Shown piece after piece: positions 21,985-32,097 of a DNA stretch of 64,000 nt. The stretch is from the NCBI GenBank assembly GCA_014529385.2, contig CM043951.1, forward strand, positions 109,034,469-109,098,468, read 5' to 3'. Each line of letters begins with the position of its first letter. Position 1 is the first letter of the stretch. The notes below the pieces were generated by a model. The model was not told where the DNA came from. It searched no databases and worked only from the letters and a program-made list of their open reading frames with translations. The position numbers were made by a program, and so were the translations under genes. Source of the stretch: Adiantum capillus-veneris. Its lineage: Eukaryota; Streptophyta; Polypodiopsida; Polypodiales; Pteridaceae.

Positions 21985-22047
21985 GTGGAAATGGAGTCCA
22001 CAATTGGTAATGCTCTAGTCAATGTGTATGCAAAGTGTTGGTGCTGC
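21985..22047 (+). pseudogene. PPR motif fragment
   Basis: The reading GMESTIGNALVNVYAKCW matches the S-type PPR repeat (family form STVGNALVDMYAKC). It lies 800 bases beyond the main PPR relic and is separated by non-coding sequence, so it is either part of the same decayed gene or a second copy. Confidence 0.6.
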
Positions 22048-22279
22048 TAGCACCAGAATGCTTGGAGAAACTATCGATTACAAATACTCATTCCAGCTAG
22101 AGTATCCTAATTCGGACGAGCAAAAACGGGTATGACGGTCCATGTATGTGTGATGAGTGTTATTGCATGAGACAGCTAGTGTCGATGCTCGATGCAATAA
22201 ATTTGGCACATGTCGGAGGATGTGCAGGTTTGGAGGGGGTGCATATCGTGGTGTGGCACGTACACAGTGTAAATATTGA

Positions 22280-22760
22280 TCAGAACATGGAAGAGGGCAA
22301 ATGTTTCTATTGTGGCGAGAAAGGCCACAGGAAACCAGATTGTCCAGAGCTTAAGAAAGATTCTCCTCCTCTTGCATCAAATTCAGTACCCGACGTATAA
22401 GCCAACACCAGGAAGGAGAAAGGAAAAAGGTAGCTACTCAAAGCGTGGGGCAGCTTGAATGGGTGGAGAGTATTGATCTTGTTTAATCTAGGCTCCACCG
22501 ACAATTTTATTTCATTGGATATTTGAGAATCTCTTGGACTTACTTGGGAAAGATTGTGCACTCCAATCAGTTCAGGATCAGCCTTTAAAGGGTTGACTAC
22601 GAGTTCCGCTCCAGTGCAAGGGCATTCAAATATGAAGATTGGGAAGTACTCTGATCAAGAGTCTTTCCTAGTTGCTCTAATACAAGGCTGCCACGTTGTT
22701 TTGGGAGTGCCTTGGCATTATAGAATTCATGTCTCTCCCAATTTATGTAAATAAGAAATT
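22280..22760 (+). pseudogene. Element C gag zinc knuckle and protease
   Basis: CFYCGEKGHRKPDC (CCHC) is at about 22307-22350. After a stop the protease motif appears as LFNLGSTDNFISL near 22480, where the catalytic aspartate is replaced by asparagine. GCHVVLGVPWHYRIH near 22690 is its C-terminal region. Several stops and shifts are present. Confidence 0.75.
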
Positions 22761-22889
22761 GTTCTTTATTTTCAAAGGACAACAGTATGATGTAGATGCA
22801 AGTGCTACTGATTGGCCTATACCCATGGTCAGCCACATCACTATTAACAAGAAATAAAGAAGTGTCTTTTTGTTTACTTCATTTTTGCT

Positions 22890-23905
22890 AAAGACAGAGA
22901 GATGAGTGCTGAAAATGTCTTGTCCAATTTAGATAAGGATTTTTTTACTAACACTCCTGCTGATGACTAACCTCATGAGAGACTGGAAGATCATTATATT
23001 GATCTGATTCCAGGCAGTTCGCCCCAAATCAGCCATCTAATCGAGCTAATCTTTTATAGCAAGAAGAAAACCTTGAACAAGTAAATGAACTTCTTGAGAA
23101 GGGCCTTGTTTGACCTGGTACTTCTCGTCACCGTTCACCAGTCTTGCTTGTTCAGGAGAAAGACGACACGCTTCAAATGAGCATTGACTATCATATCTCA
23201 CAACAATTACCCTTACATGATCTCACAAACAAAAAGATAAAGTTTGTATGGGGATTCAGACAGCAAGAAGCCTTTCAACGGTTTAAGTATCATTTGAAAC
23301 ATGGACCTGTACTAGTTATGCCAGCTCTCCAAAATCCTTTTGAAGTCCATTGCAATGCATATGGCAAAGGGATTGGAGCAGTGTTCAACGAAGAAAGGCA
23401 TGATGTTGTCTATGAGAGTCAAGGTGGAATCCGTACGTACGTACCTTACGATTCCGTACGGTACGGTGCAGTACGACAAGTTTTTTTTTTTGGTGGTGTT
23501 TTTTTGTTTTTGTTTTTGTTTTTTTTTGGGGCCATTTTCTCCACGGACCACTCGCGCTAGAGGCGCTTTCAGATTGGGATAATAGGGTGAAAGGGAGAGA
23601 GCCTTAGGCTTTTTTAATCGACCAGGATTACAAAAGACTCTCTTTTGAAAGGTCCGTGAACTTAAATTTAGTGTAATTTTCTTTTTTTACAAATGGTACG
23701 TACCTATCACGTACCTAAAGGTTGGTTCAGTACGGAAGTACGTTCCGTACGTACCTAAACCGTACCGTACACTACGTACCTTTCCACCTTGATGAGAGTC
23801 GATGCTTGCAAGAACTCGAACGTCACGCCTTAGTAAATGAAAAAGTTTAAAGAATTAGTGGCGGTAAGAGCACTTTGGAATACTTAGAGTGTGTGTACGT
23901 GTTAA
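22890..23905 (+). pseudogene. Element C reverse transcriptase start joined to RNase H
   Basis: HERLEDHYIDLIPGSSP (about 22975) and PVLLVQEKD (about 23140) belong to the start of reverse transcriptase. At about 23195 the reading jumps straight to LHDLTNKKIKFVWGFRQQEAF and FEVHCNAYGKGIGAVF, the start of RNase H, so the polymerase core is deleted. RNase H continues after the MITE (23791-23905). Its first catalytic aspartate is asparagine. Confidence 0.78.
23421..23790. mobile_element. Mutator-like MITE with 9 bp target duplication
   Basis: The 370 bp insert begins AAGGTGGAA and ends TTCCACCTT, which are inverted copies. Both ends continue into GTACGTAC-rich imperfect inverted repeats. ATGAGAGTC flanks both sides (23412-23420 and 23792-23800). 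Nine bases is the duplication size of Mutator-like elements. It has no coding capacity, and long T runs occupy the middle. It interrupts the RNase H reading of element C. Confidence 0.88.
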
Positions 23906-24235
23906 ATTTTTACTAATTAAGGAGACTTAGACTATTCGAACCAGAGAGTCTTGTGCTAGAATTCCTGCTGAAGGAATGCACCAGGACCCGTGCTAGAACT
24001 CTCGATAGGAGAGTGCATGAGAACCCTTGAAAGCTTAGGACTTGCGATAGTTTGGAAGAGCTTTAACACTTAGTCTCTCGTCTAGGAGAAGTGCTTAGGA
24101 GAATCCTCTCTGCGAAGTGGAGAGCGGCATTTGTCGGCATAGACTCTTCGGAGGGCTCAACAATTTATTTAAAATTAGAAAAGCATAGACCTCTTTAGTA
24201 TAGGCTGCTCTAAAGCAGTTAGATCTAGGCATTGG
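23906..24235. other. Unassigned segment inside element C
   Basis: Between RNase H and the integrase tail of C the reading is lost for about 330 bases. Most of integrase is absent. Repeated words such as GAGAGT, TGCTAGAA and CTTAGGA give a low-complexity look, but no element ends or target duplication can be defined. Confidence 0.35.
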
Positions 24236-24239
24236 CTCA

Positions 24240-24506
24240 GATGTTTAAAAAAAAGGCCACGCATGTGAAACGTGCTATCCTTAGATCTCAAGAAAAGCAT
24301 AAGAAAGCGCTTGACAAACATTGTTGTGATCTCAAACTCATTGTAAGACAATTTGTTCTTTTCCAACTAGATAAAGCGAGACTTAGGAAACAAGCAAATT
24401 AGAAAGGGAAGGTTGTCAAACCTTCCGACAGATATGATGGCCCGTTTAAGATTAGAGAACAGATCAATGATGTAGCTTTTGGATTGGATATTTCAGAGAC
24501 TTGGAA
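24240..24506 (+). pseudogene. Element C integrase C-terminal part, first half
   Basis: The reading ATHVKRAILRSQEKHKKALD, then DRYDGPFKIREQ and DISETW, is the post-catalytic region of a chromovirus integrase. One in-frame stop is seen. It is cut at 24506 by element A and resumes at 40783. Confidence 0.8.
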
Positions 24507-24934
24507 TGTAACATTTAATGGCCTAAAAACTTGTGTGTAGCGGAAATTAGCATGAACATAGTGGGCATTTCATTAGAATAGATTCCTAATGAGAATTACA
24601 AGAGTGCTTGGGTGAAGAGAGCAACAAAAATCATAACACCTTGTGGGCATCTGGCCTAGGGAGCTGACATGTGTCCCTCATTCCCTTTGTGTAAAGGGAG
24701 CTTGTGTGTGTGTGTGTGGCTTTCTCTCTCATCCCCTAGAAGAAAGGCTCGCCCCCTCCCATGTAGGGATATGCAAAGACTTTTTTTTACACACACAAAG
24801 CATCCAATTCCCCTAGGGTTGACCTTTGGACATAACCTTTGAATTTTGGAACCTTAGCATTTTGGAAGTCTTAATGGGCTGAACCTTAGGGTCTTTTTAG
24901 CCCATTGTTGCACATGGCTCTTTTGCAAATGGCC
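24507..24934 (-). repeat. 3' LTR of element A, outer part
   Basis: This matches 40189-40617 closely (TGTAACATTTAATGGCC, GTGTAGCGGAAATTAGC, the GT repeat near 24704). It stops at TGGCC (24930-24934), the target duplicated by element B, and continues at 33721. Confidence 0.93.
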
Positions 24935-26547
24935 TGTAATGGAATTTGCCTATTCAATTTGAGAATAGTGGAATTTAATGAGAGTACTTTCAAGAAATGA
25001 TTTTGTGAGCATAGCGGGTATACATAATTGAAGATAGCAACATAATCATAGCAATTAGTTAACTTGGCATAGACAATACTTTTGCAAGAGAGAGAGTTTA
25101 GAGAACATGACAACAATTGAGGACCGGATTTATGTGGAGCCGGTCCCCCTCCAATAGGCATTTGTATTATGATTTCTCCCATTAGAGAGACTTGTTACAA
25201 TACAGTCTTTGTGTTCCTTGTGACCTAGGTGATGCCATGAAGATGGAAGGCTTCATGCACCACAAACATAACATAAACTTGAAGAAAGCTTTAACTATCC
25301 CAAGCCTCAGTCCCAAGACCTCAAACACCTTCGAAGGTGGAGAGAGCTAGCAGGGAATGAGGGTAGGGAAGAGGAAGAAGAAACATTTCGTAGGAGAAAG
25401 AATTAGTTCCTCACTTATCATACTCTTGTTGCTAGCATACATAATAGCATAGTAATGAAGAAGAAGGAGATGGCAAGCTAAGCATTGAAGCATGGCTCTT
25501 GGTTGGATTTGCACTCCATAGCCAAGAGTGTTGGTGTAGGCTCTCAACCTCTACTTGCTTGGAGAGGGAGCTCTTGCACTTTGCATATCACACAATGAGA
25601 GTGCTTGTGAGTGTGTGTGGGTGAGTATACCCCCTAGGCACCCCCTAGCTTGCTTGGGTCGACCCCCCCTTGTAGCTCATGCCTGAAGCTCATTGGACCC
25701 CTCCAGGCCTAGCCAATCACAAGCAGGAGCCATTACAAGCAACATGGGTAGCCTTGGGACAAGTGTCCCCTTTCCCCTTTGAGAGAGAGGACTTGATAAA
25801 TGCTAAAACAATTAGATAATTCATGTAATTTATCATTGGACCCCTTTGAAGCTAGCCAATAGGCTTCAAGCAACACATGAAGGTAACATGGGTAGGGGCT
25901 GACATGTGTCCTTGCTGCCTCTTCAAGATGGGCTTCCCTTGTGTGGTGTGAGTGGTGTGTTCTCTCTCTAGGCCCTAGGAAAAGGGCTCGCCCCCCTCTT
26001 GTAGGAATGCTTTTGACTTTTAGGTGATCAAGCACCTTACTCACCAAGCATGACAAAGCACTTGAACTAGGGGGGTCCCACAAGCATCTCAGGCAAGCTT
26101 CTCAAGGCACCTCAAGTACTTTAATCATGCAGCAAGTCAAGCACCTCAAGCATGGAGCCAGTCAAGCACCTCAAGCATCTTAATCAAGCACTCAAGCATG
26201 AAAACACCTCAAGCATGACAAGCACCTCAAGCAGGACAAAGCACCTCGAGCTTGGGCCGGGTTCCCACCTCAAGCTCAGCCCTAGCTTACTTAAGGTCAA
26301 AGGACTTTTACACATTTATTGGAGGTCTTCAATGAAGCTAACCCTAAGGTCTTATGCTCCATTGGTTAGCCTTGCTCTTTGATAGACCATCTCCCTTTTG
26401 GGCCCCTTTACATTGGCCCCGTGTTGAGATAGATCTAATAGCACATACCTATATCTTAACACTTGTTTCCGTTTATTCTCCCACATTAAGTGATCAATTT
26501 AATATGAGAAAATCATTTGGGTTAGTTAGATATTAGATTTTATGACA
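24935..26547 (-). repeat. 3' LTR of element B
   Basis: It runs from TGTAATGGAATTTGCC to TTAGATTTTATGACA and is almost identical to 32098-33720. Near its end (26080-26280) it contains an irregular array of CAAGCACCTCAAGCATG-like units. Its last 100 bases resemble the end of the element A LTR, which shows common descent. Confidence 0.93.
26080..26280. repeat. Irregular CTCAAGCA array inside the LTR of element B
   Basis: Words close to CAAGCACCTCAAGCATG repeat about ten times with varying spacers. The same array is in the other LTR at 33250-33445 with small length differences, so it belongs to the family. It may hold U3 enhancer repeats, which is inference. Confidence 0.75.
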
Positions 26548-26562
26548 TTACCTCTCTCTTGA
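26548..26562 (-). promoter_or_regulatory. Polypurine tract of element B
   Basis: On the minus strand TCAAGAGAGAGGTAA lies directly before the 3' LTR. The same tract is in element A at 33889-33903. Confidence 0.82.
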
Positions 26563-26565
26563 AAT

Positions 26566-26585
26566 CATAGTCGTCCTCGACTATG
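26566..26585 (-). other. Perfect hairpin beside the polypurine tract (element B)
   Basis: CATAGTCG and CGACTATG are perfect inverted eight-base arms around a four-base loop. The same 20 bases occur at 33907-33926 in element A at the same distance from the LTR. Conservation in two copies suggests a function in the RNA or in plus-strand priming, but this is inference. Confidence 0.75.
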
Positions 26586-26855
26586 AGGTAGAAGAGATAA
26601 AGTCTTAGTCATTAGTCAATCGTACTTAGCGGGTAAAGGATCCCTTTTTACCCTACGACATCTTTCCAAGATGGATGACTAATCCATTTGGTGCTTGGGA
26701 GACATAGCTGCCGCAAGCATGTCTGCTCTTTAGTCCATTTCATTCTCCCAAAGTAGAGTGACAAATTCTACTTGGTGTTTGAGAGACGTCGTCATCACAA
26801 ACATGATTCTAAGCATGCATACTAGTTAAATTTGTGCACAATTAAAAAAGACTAG

Positions 26856-28301
26856 TCATATAAGACAAAAACATGAGTTATTTAAAAAAATTTGTACATT
26901 TGCTGACTCTAATGTAGCATTGTAAGCATTGACAAGGTTCATACTATCCTTAAGTTGTACTCCTTGCATCCATTTAGCATCTTCAAAAGGATAATTTTTG
27001 AACTTAATAAGATACCGTCGGATAATCTTACCATGTCGTAGTACCTTGTCTTCATGCCGAAGGATAGCTTCGGGTTGTAGCACCTCTTCTTGGTCTTCAA
27101 CTTCGGGAGGGTCTTCAATAATTGGTTCAATTGGTGGCTCTCCTTTGTAGGGCTTAAGTAAGCTTACATGAAAGGCATTGTGTATAAGCCAATGGTTGGG
27201 CAACTTGAGTTGATAAGCCGTCTCATTGATAGGCTTCAAGATTTGGAAAGGACCATAGTATCTTTTTGCTAGTTTAGCATAATACTTTTGATGGCCCGTA
27301 GGATTTTTGCCCGTCGTTTGCCTTAATCGAGCCTTAGGAAACTTGAGTAAGACCCAATCATTTTCTTTGAACATTAAGGCTCTTCTGTGCTTATCAGCAG
27401 CAGCTTTTTGCCTTTGTTGAGAGATGGCTATAGCCTCCCTAATCTTTTGAAAAGATTCTTGTAGGTCACGGCTATACTCATCGGCGGCGAAGATCTTCCC
27501 ATGTACTTTCAGTAGCAAGGGACTTTTAGGTCTTCCTTCTATGATCTCGAAAGGTGCTTTGCCCGTAGAAGTATGTACAGTATTATTGTAGGCATACTCT
27601 ACTAGCGGTAAATACTTTTCCCATTGTGAGCGTTGATCTACTTCGGTAACATAAGTCTTGAGTAGATCGAGTATCGTAAGATTGGCTATCTCACTTTGGC
27701 CATCCGTTTGTGGGTGATAGGCCGAAGAGAAATTCAATCTTGTTCCTAGATTTTCAAAGAGACCTTTCCAGAAATTACTGGTCATTCTAGGATCTCTATC
27801 TGACACGATGGATGTGGGTAATCCATGGTGTTTGAAAATCTGAGATATGAAGAGAGTTGCCATTTGATGTGCCTTAATAGTCTTTTTGACAGGAATAAAA
27901 TGTGCTTGCTTGCTAAACTTGTCGACTATTGTCCATATTCCTGTATTCCCATGGATAGACTTGGGCAATCCAAAGATGAAATCCATGGATATACTCTCCC
28001 ATGGTGAATTTGGAATAGGCAATGGCTGGAGTAATCCAGGTTGCTTCCCTCTATCATACTTGGTCTTTTGGCATACTACACATTTTGAAACATACTCTTG
28101 TATGTCCACTTTCATGGTAGGCCAATAGAAATACGTCTCTACTCCTCGGAGAGTAGGTTGAATACCTCTATGCCCTGCATATGGAGGAGCATGGGATTCA
28201 TACATAACCTTCTCACGAAGGGAATGGATAACACATAGCCTATTGCCGTGGGGAAGATAACCATCCTGCAAGGTGAATGGTTCCTCTTTTCCCCAAAGCA
28301 A
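26856..28301 (-). CDS. Element B integrase with C-terminal chromodomain-like region
   Basis: This frame of 481 codons contains the zinc-binding set H37-H44-C74-C77 and the catalytic triad D107, D168 and E204. It also has the YHPQTDGQSE motif, a GPFQILKPI C-terminal domain, HNAFHVSLLKPYKG, and a chromodomain-like end (RRYLIKFKNYPFEDAKW, about residues 430-446). The chromodomain would direct insertion to particular chromatin. The pol frame upstream overlaps by about 60 bases, and a one-base deletion in a purine run near 28285 separates them. All key residues are present. Confidence 0.93.
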   Translation of the reverse strand: MLWGKEEPFTLQDGYLPHGNRLCVIHSLREKVMYESHAPPYAGHRGIQPTLRGVETYFYWPTMKVDIQEYVSKCVVCQKTKYDRGKQPGLLQPLPIPNSPWESISMDFIFGLPKSIHGNTGIWTIVDKFSKQAHFIPVKKTIKAHQMATLFISQIFKHHGLPTSIVSDRDPRMTSNFWKGLFENLGTRLNFSSAYHPQTDGQSEIANLTILDLLKTYVTEVDQRSQWEKYLPLVEYAYNNTVHTSTGKAPFEIIEGRPKSPLLLKVHGKIFAADEYSRDLQESFQKIREAIAISQQRQKAAADKHRRALMFKENDWVLLKFPKARLRQTTGKNPTGHQKYYAKLAKRYYGPFQILKPINETAYQLKLPNHWLIHNAFHVSLLKPYKGEPPIEPIIEDPPEVEDQEEVLQPEAILRHEDKVLRHGKIIRRYLIKFKNYPFEDAKWMQGVQLKDSMNLVNAYNATLESANVQIFLNNSCFCLI

Positions 28302-29718
28302 GGGCTGACATTATGTCTCTAAAGTCAGGGTCAGTAGCATACTCATCTATCATAGAGGATAGATCATTGTGAGTAGCTATAGACACCGCATTAACTTTTG
28401 GTCGTCGTGAAAGTGCATCGGCAACTTGATTGTGCTTACCAGCTATGTGAGCAATATGGAAATTAAATTGCGAAAGAAAATTTGCCCACCTCATTTGTTT
28501 GTCGAAAAGCTTGGTTTGCGTCATGAAATACTTGAGACTTTGGTGGTCGGTTCGTAGGATAAATGGAGTCCCCAATAGGTAGTGCTTCCATGTGTCTAGG
28601 GCATGTAGAACAGCTAAAAGCTCTTTCTCATAAATGCCCAAGACTCGTTCATCACCATTGAGCCTTCGGCTCTCATATGCTATGGCATGCCCTTCTTGAA
28701 GCAAAACCGCTCCAAGGCAATCACCACAAGCATCACATTGGACCTCAAATGTCTTTGAGAGATCCGGAAGCACGAGGACTGGTTGGGAAGTAAGCTTCTC
28801 TTTGAGTTTTTCAAAATCATTTTGCTCCTTAGCAGTCCATACAAACTTAACGTTCTTCTTGGTTAAGTCGTGTAGTGGTCCTGCTACTTGAGAGAATTTT
28901 GCTATGAAGCGTCTATAGTATGCACACATACCAATAAAGCTTCTTAGCTCATGTAGATTCCTTGGGTTAGGCCATGATTTTATTACCTCTAACTTTGATG
29001 GATCCATACGAATACCATCGTGAGAGATAATATGGCCTAGATATTGAATCTCTTGAAGGAAGAATTCACTTTTCTTTTGGTTGAGAAAAAGTTTGTTCTC
29101 CCTCAAGGCTTGAAAAATCACTTGGAGATGTTGCTTATGTTCCTCCAAAGACTTGGAGTAGATGATGATATCATCGAAGAACACTCCAGTGAATTTTCGA
29201 TATGGTCTAAATTTTTTTTCCATCAAACGATTGAATGTAGCTGGTGCATTAGTCAAGCCAAAAGGCATGACTAGATATTCATAAAGACCAAATGTTGTGC
29301 GAAACGCGGTCTTTAAGATATCCTCATCCACTATCCTTATTTGATGATAGCCACTCTTAAGGTCAATCCTACTGAAGTAGGTAGAGCCTTGTAGCTTATT
29401 AAACAGATCTTCTGCCCGAGGTACGGGAAATCTGTTTTTGATAGTGATATGGTTTAGTGCTCGATAGTCCACACACATACGGTATGTACCATCTTTCTTT
29501 TGCACTAAAAGGACTGGAGAACAAAAGGGAGAGGAACTAGGCCTCACCATCCCTTTGTCTACCAGCTCTTGTACTTGCCTCATGATCTCCTCTTGTTGAG
29601 CTTGTGAGACTCGATAAGGAGGTTTGTTAGGCGGTGAGCTTCCTGGAAGGAGCTCAATACGATGGTCATCATCCCCTCGTTTTGGAGGTAGGTCCATAGG
29701 GATATCATCGATGAACAC
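28240..29718 (-). CDS. Element B reverse transcriptase and RNase H
   Basis: This frame of 492 codons starts in the linker before reverse transcriptase (LLPGSSPPNKPPYRV) and covers [39 protein letters not shown] and the catalytic box FFDDIIIY. RNase H follows, with its acids in VQCDAC, YEKELLAV, RTDHQSL and VADALSRRP. All catalytic residues are kept. It is separated from gag-protease by one missing T near 29735 (element A has the extra base), so gag and pol form one frame in the family. Confidence 0.93.
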   Translation of the reverse strand: MFIDDIPMDLPPKRGDDDHRIELLPGSSPPNKPPYRVSQAQQEEIMRQVQELVDKGMVRPSSSPFCSPVLLVQKKDGTYRMCVDYRALNHITIKNRFPVPRAEDLFNKLQGSTYFSRIDLKSGYHQIRIVDEDILKTAFRTTFGLYEYLVMPFGLTNAPATFNRLMEKKFRPYRKFTGVFFDDIIIYSKSLEEHKQHLQVIFQALRENKLFLNQKKSEFFLQEIQYLGHIISHDGIRMDPSKLEVIKSWPNPRNLHELRSFIGMCAYYRRFIAKFSQVAGPLHDLTKKNVKFVWTAKEQNDFEKLKEKLTSQPVLVLPDLSKTFEVQCDACGDCLGAVLLQEGHAIAYESRRLNGDERVLGIYEKELLAVLHALDTWKHYLLGTPFILRTDHQSLKYFMTQTKLFDKQMRWANFLSQFNFHIAHIAGKHNQVADALSRRPKVNAVSIATHNDLSSMIDEYATDPDFRDIMSALALGKRGTIHLAGWLSSPRQ

Positions 29719-29732
29719 ATCTTGGAATCCTT

Positions 29733-31682
29733 TTAGAAAGTAGACAAGTCTAACTCTTCTTGATTCCTATCATTTCCATTTGATGAAACATTATTAGCTT
29801 TTAGAGACTCTTTGACATAAATCATGTACGCAGAAACTGAGCTCTTCATTGATTTATCAAAAGAAAGAGGATTTACAAGTGGAATAGTGCGACCACGCTC
29901 ACTAGCATCTATATACATGTTCTTTCCCCTGTAGGTGAAGTAAATTCTCCTTTTAGGGAACTTCATGTTGGCAGCCATGCGATCAAACCATGGTGCCCCT
30001 AGGATAACATCCTGATGTTGGAGGGGAGAGATGAAGAAGTCTTCTTTGTCGACATAGCTTTGGACATGAAGCCTCAACTTCCCAATCAAGGGAGTAACGG
30101 AGGCTTGTTGTCCCTTGAAAGCTGCATCAGCTGTTACTATATCTCCCATCTCAAAAGCTTGAATGCCCAACTTGGTGGCCAACTCTATTGATATGAAGTT
30201 GAGAGTAGAGCCAGGGTCAAACAAGATGAAGGCATCATGCTCTCTTACCTTTCCCCAAGCATAGGAGAGTGATGATCCTTTGCAATGAGCATCCTCTTTT
30301 GGAGCTTCGATGGTGGAAGCCCTAGGAGTCTCATTGCGAGTATTCTTCTTGGGGCAAGAACGATAGCCATGTCCTTGCTCCCCACACTTGAAACACTTAT
30401 GGTCCTTGCGAAAAGCTTCAAGCTCTTCAGGAGAGAGTTTGTTTTTACCTTTGTAAACTCCCTTCTCCTTGGACCGATTGTTGTCGTTGTTGTTGGAAGT
30501 GCCTTGGGAATTATTTTGAGCATTGGATTTCCCCTTTGCATCATTTTTATCTTTGTTTTCCATGGGCTTGACATTACGTCTAGCCCCTTGATGGAAATTG
30601 ATGCGTGAAGCAACCATGGTGTGGTGGATTACTTCGGTAATAGTACCGGGCCGTTGAGAGTTGATATATTCGGCCATCTCTTCAGGTAATCCCGCACAGA
30701 ATTGTTGTCTTTGCTCGGCAAAGTCTATCTTTTGAAAGACAGTAGCTTTGAGATGTAAATCCCAAAACTTATCTACATACTTGTTGATAGACTCATGAGA
30801 GAGGAGCTTCAAGCCGCGCCATTCGGTAAGAACTTTATCTTTAGTATCGCTTGGAAGAAATTGCTTCATGATGGAAACTCGTAGAGTTTTCCATGTCTTT
30901 GGGGCTTCTCCATTGCCACGAAGGCTAGCCCACCATTGACGAGCTGATTTTTGGAAGTGCATAGCTACATGGCGTAGCTTGGAGGACTCTGTGAAGCCCT
31001 CGTCCCCAAAGGCCGCATCAAATTGCTGGATGAAGGCCAACACTTTGTCGGTAGCACCAAAGGTGCCATCGTAGGTGAGAAAAGAGATACTCTTTCCTCC
31101 CTCCTTGAGCTTCTTTAGCTTTTGTGACCTTCGCCATGCAGGAAATGATTTGCGATGCCCTCCCCTCTTGTATTCTCTAGGAGAATAGCCATAACTTTCA
31201 TCGGAAGAGAAGGAAGGTGAAGAAGAAGGAGAAGAGGGTGACCTCTTCCTAGCCCTTTTCTTCCTTTGTTTCCTCTCTTGCCTTTGAGAGTGATGAGGAG
31301 AAGGACTATGGGTTGCTCTTTTCCTCTTGGGAGGAGTAGGCGATCGTCTAGACCGCCTTCTTCGTGGAGCCACATCTTCAGAAGAACTTAGACTTTCATT
31401 GCTTTCTTTCTCTTTGGATTCCTCCTCTCGAATGGGAGAGAGTCTTCTTTTGGGGGTCTCTTCAAGAGGCCTCCTAAGCTCTCTCTCCTCTTGGAGAGGA
31501 AGGGAAATTCCATAGGCACGAAGTTGTTGAGTAACTTCGGCTTGCAAGGTAGGGTTGCCCATAGCTTGTTGCAACCTAGTCACAAGATAATTCACAAACA
31601 TGGGAGCATCTTCATTAGCACCTTCATGTGCAAAATCAAAGCTATCAATGTTCATTCTACTCTCTTGATTATTGTCAGCCAT
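29733..31682 (-). CDS. Element B gag and protease
   Basis: This frame of 649 codons starts at MADNNQESRMN. Residues 100-195 are a very basic arginine/serine-rich stretch, unusual for gag and likely to bind RNA or enter the nucleus. The gag core is about 205-365 (VLAFIQQFDAAFG, ARQWWASL). The zinc knuckle CFKCGEQGHGYRSC is at 430-443. The protease has FDPGSTLNFIS with D489 in the active site (DPG instead of DSG). The start Met is shared with element A, which supports it. Confidence 0.93.
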   Translation of the reverse strand: MADNNQESRMNIDSFDFAHEGANEDAPMFVNYLVTRLQQAMGNPTLQAEVTQQLRAYGISLPLQEERELRRPLEETPKRRLSPIREEESKEKESNESLSSSEDVAPRRRRSRRSPTPPKRKRATHSPSPHHSQRQERKQRKKRARKRSPSSPSSSPSFSSDESYGYSPREYKRGGHRKSFPAWRRSQKLKKLKEGGKSISFLTYDGTFGATDKVLAFIQQFDAAFGDEGFTESSKLRHVAMHFQKSARQWWASLRGNGEAPKTWKTLRVSIMKQFLPSDTKDKVLTEWRGLKLLSHESINKYVDKFWDLHLKATVFQKIDFAEQRQQFCAGLPEEMAEYINSQRPGTITEVIHHTMVASRINFHQGARRNVKPMENKDKNDAKGKSNAQNNSQGTSNNNDNNRSKEKGVYKGKNKLSPEELEAFRKDHKCFKCGEQGHGYRSCPKKNTRNETPRASTIEAPKEDAHCKGSSLSYAWGKVREHDAFILFDPGSTLNFISIELATKLGIQAFEMGDIVTADAAFKGQQASVTPLIGKLRLHVQSYVDKEDFFISPLQHQDVILGAPWFDRMAANMKFPKRRIYFTYRGKNMYIDASERGRTIPLVNPLSFDKSMKSSVSAYMIYVKESLKANNVSSNGNDRNQEELDLSTF

Positions 31683-32084
31683 GTTAACAAAATTTTATGT
31701 ATGTACTTAGTGTATGCTTTGGCAATTCAAAACCTTAGTTGCCACTCCTCTTAGCCTTTGAAAATCGGCTCTTAAGTATCTACACCCACGGCTCAAAGTG
31801 GTTAATTATAGAGAGTAGAGGAGTAGGTCTAACATAGCAGAGTTGCCAAGGGCTAGCTCCTTTCGGACTTCTTATGGCTCAATAATGGTAAAGCCGTAGG
31901 CAAGTCTAAAAAGACTCCATTATTAAGTCCAAAGCTCCCGAGGTGTGCACCATCCCCCACATAGTGGGCTTAACAAAACCGGTATTAGATCCCAGTTCCA
32001 CTTACTCTATTATAATTAACAACATCAACCATTTATAGGCTACTTAAGGACCTCTCTTCTTAAGCAAGAAAAGAGAAACCAAAT
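31683..32084 (-). other. Untranslated leader of element B
   Basis: No coding potential. It lies between the primer site and gag and resembles the leader of element A (39772-40175) in patches such as CTCAATA-TGGT-AAGCCGTAGGCAAG. Confidence 0.7.
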
Positions 32085-32096
32085 GCTCTGATACCA
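32085..32096 (-). promoter_or_regulatory. Initiator tRNA-Met primer site (element B)
   Basis: The minus strand reads TGGTATCAGAGC, one base from the 5' LTR end. It is identical to the sites in A and D. Confidence 0.95.
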
Positions 32097-32097
32097 A

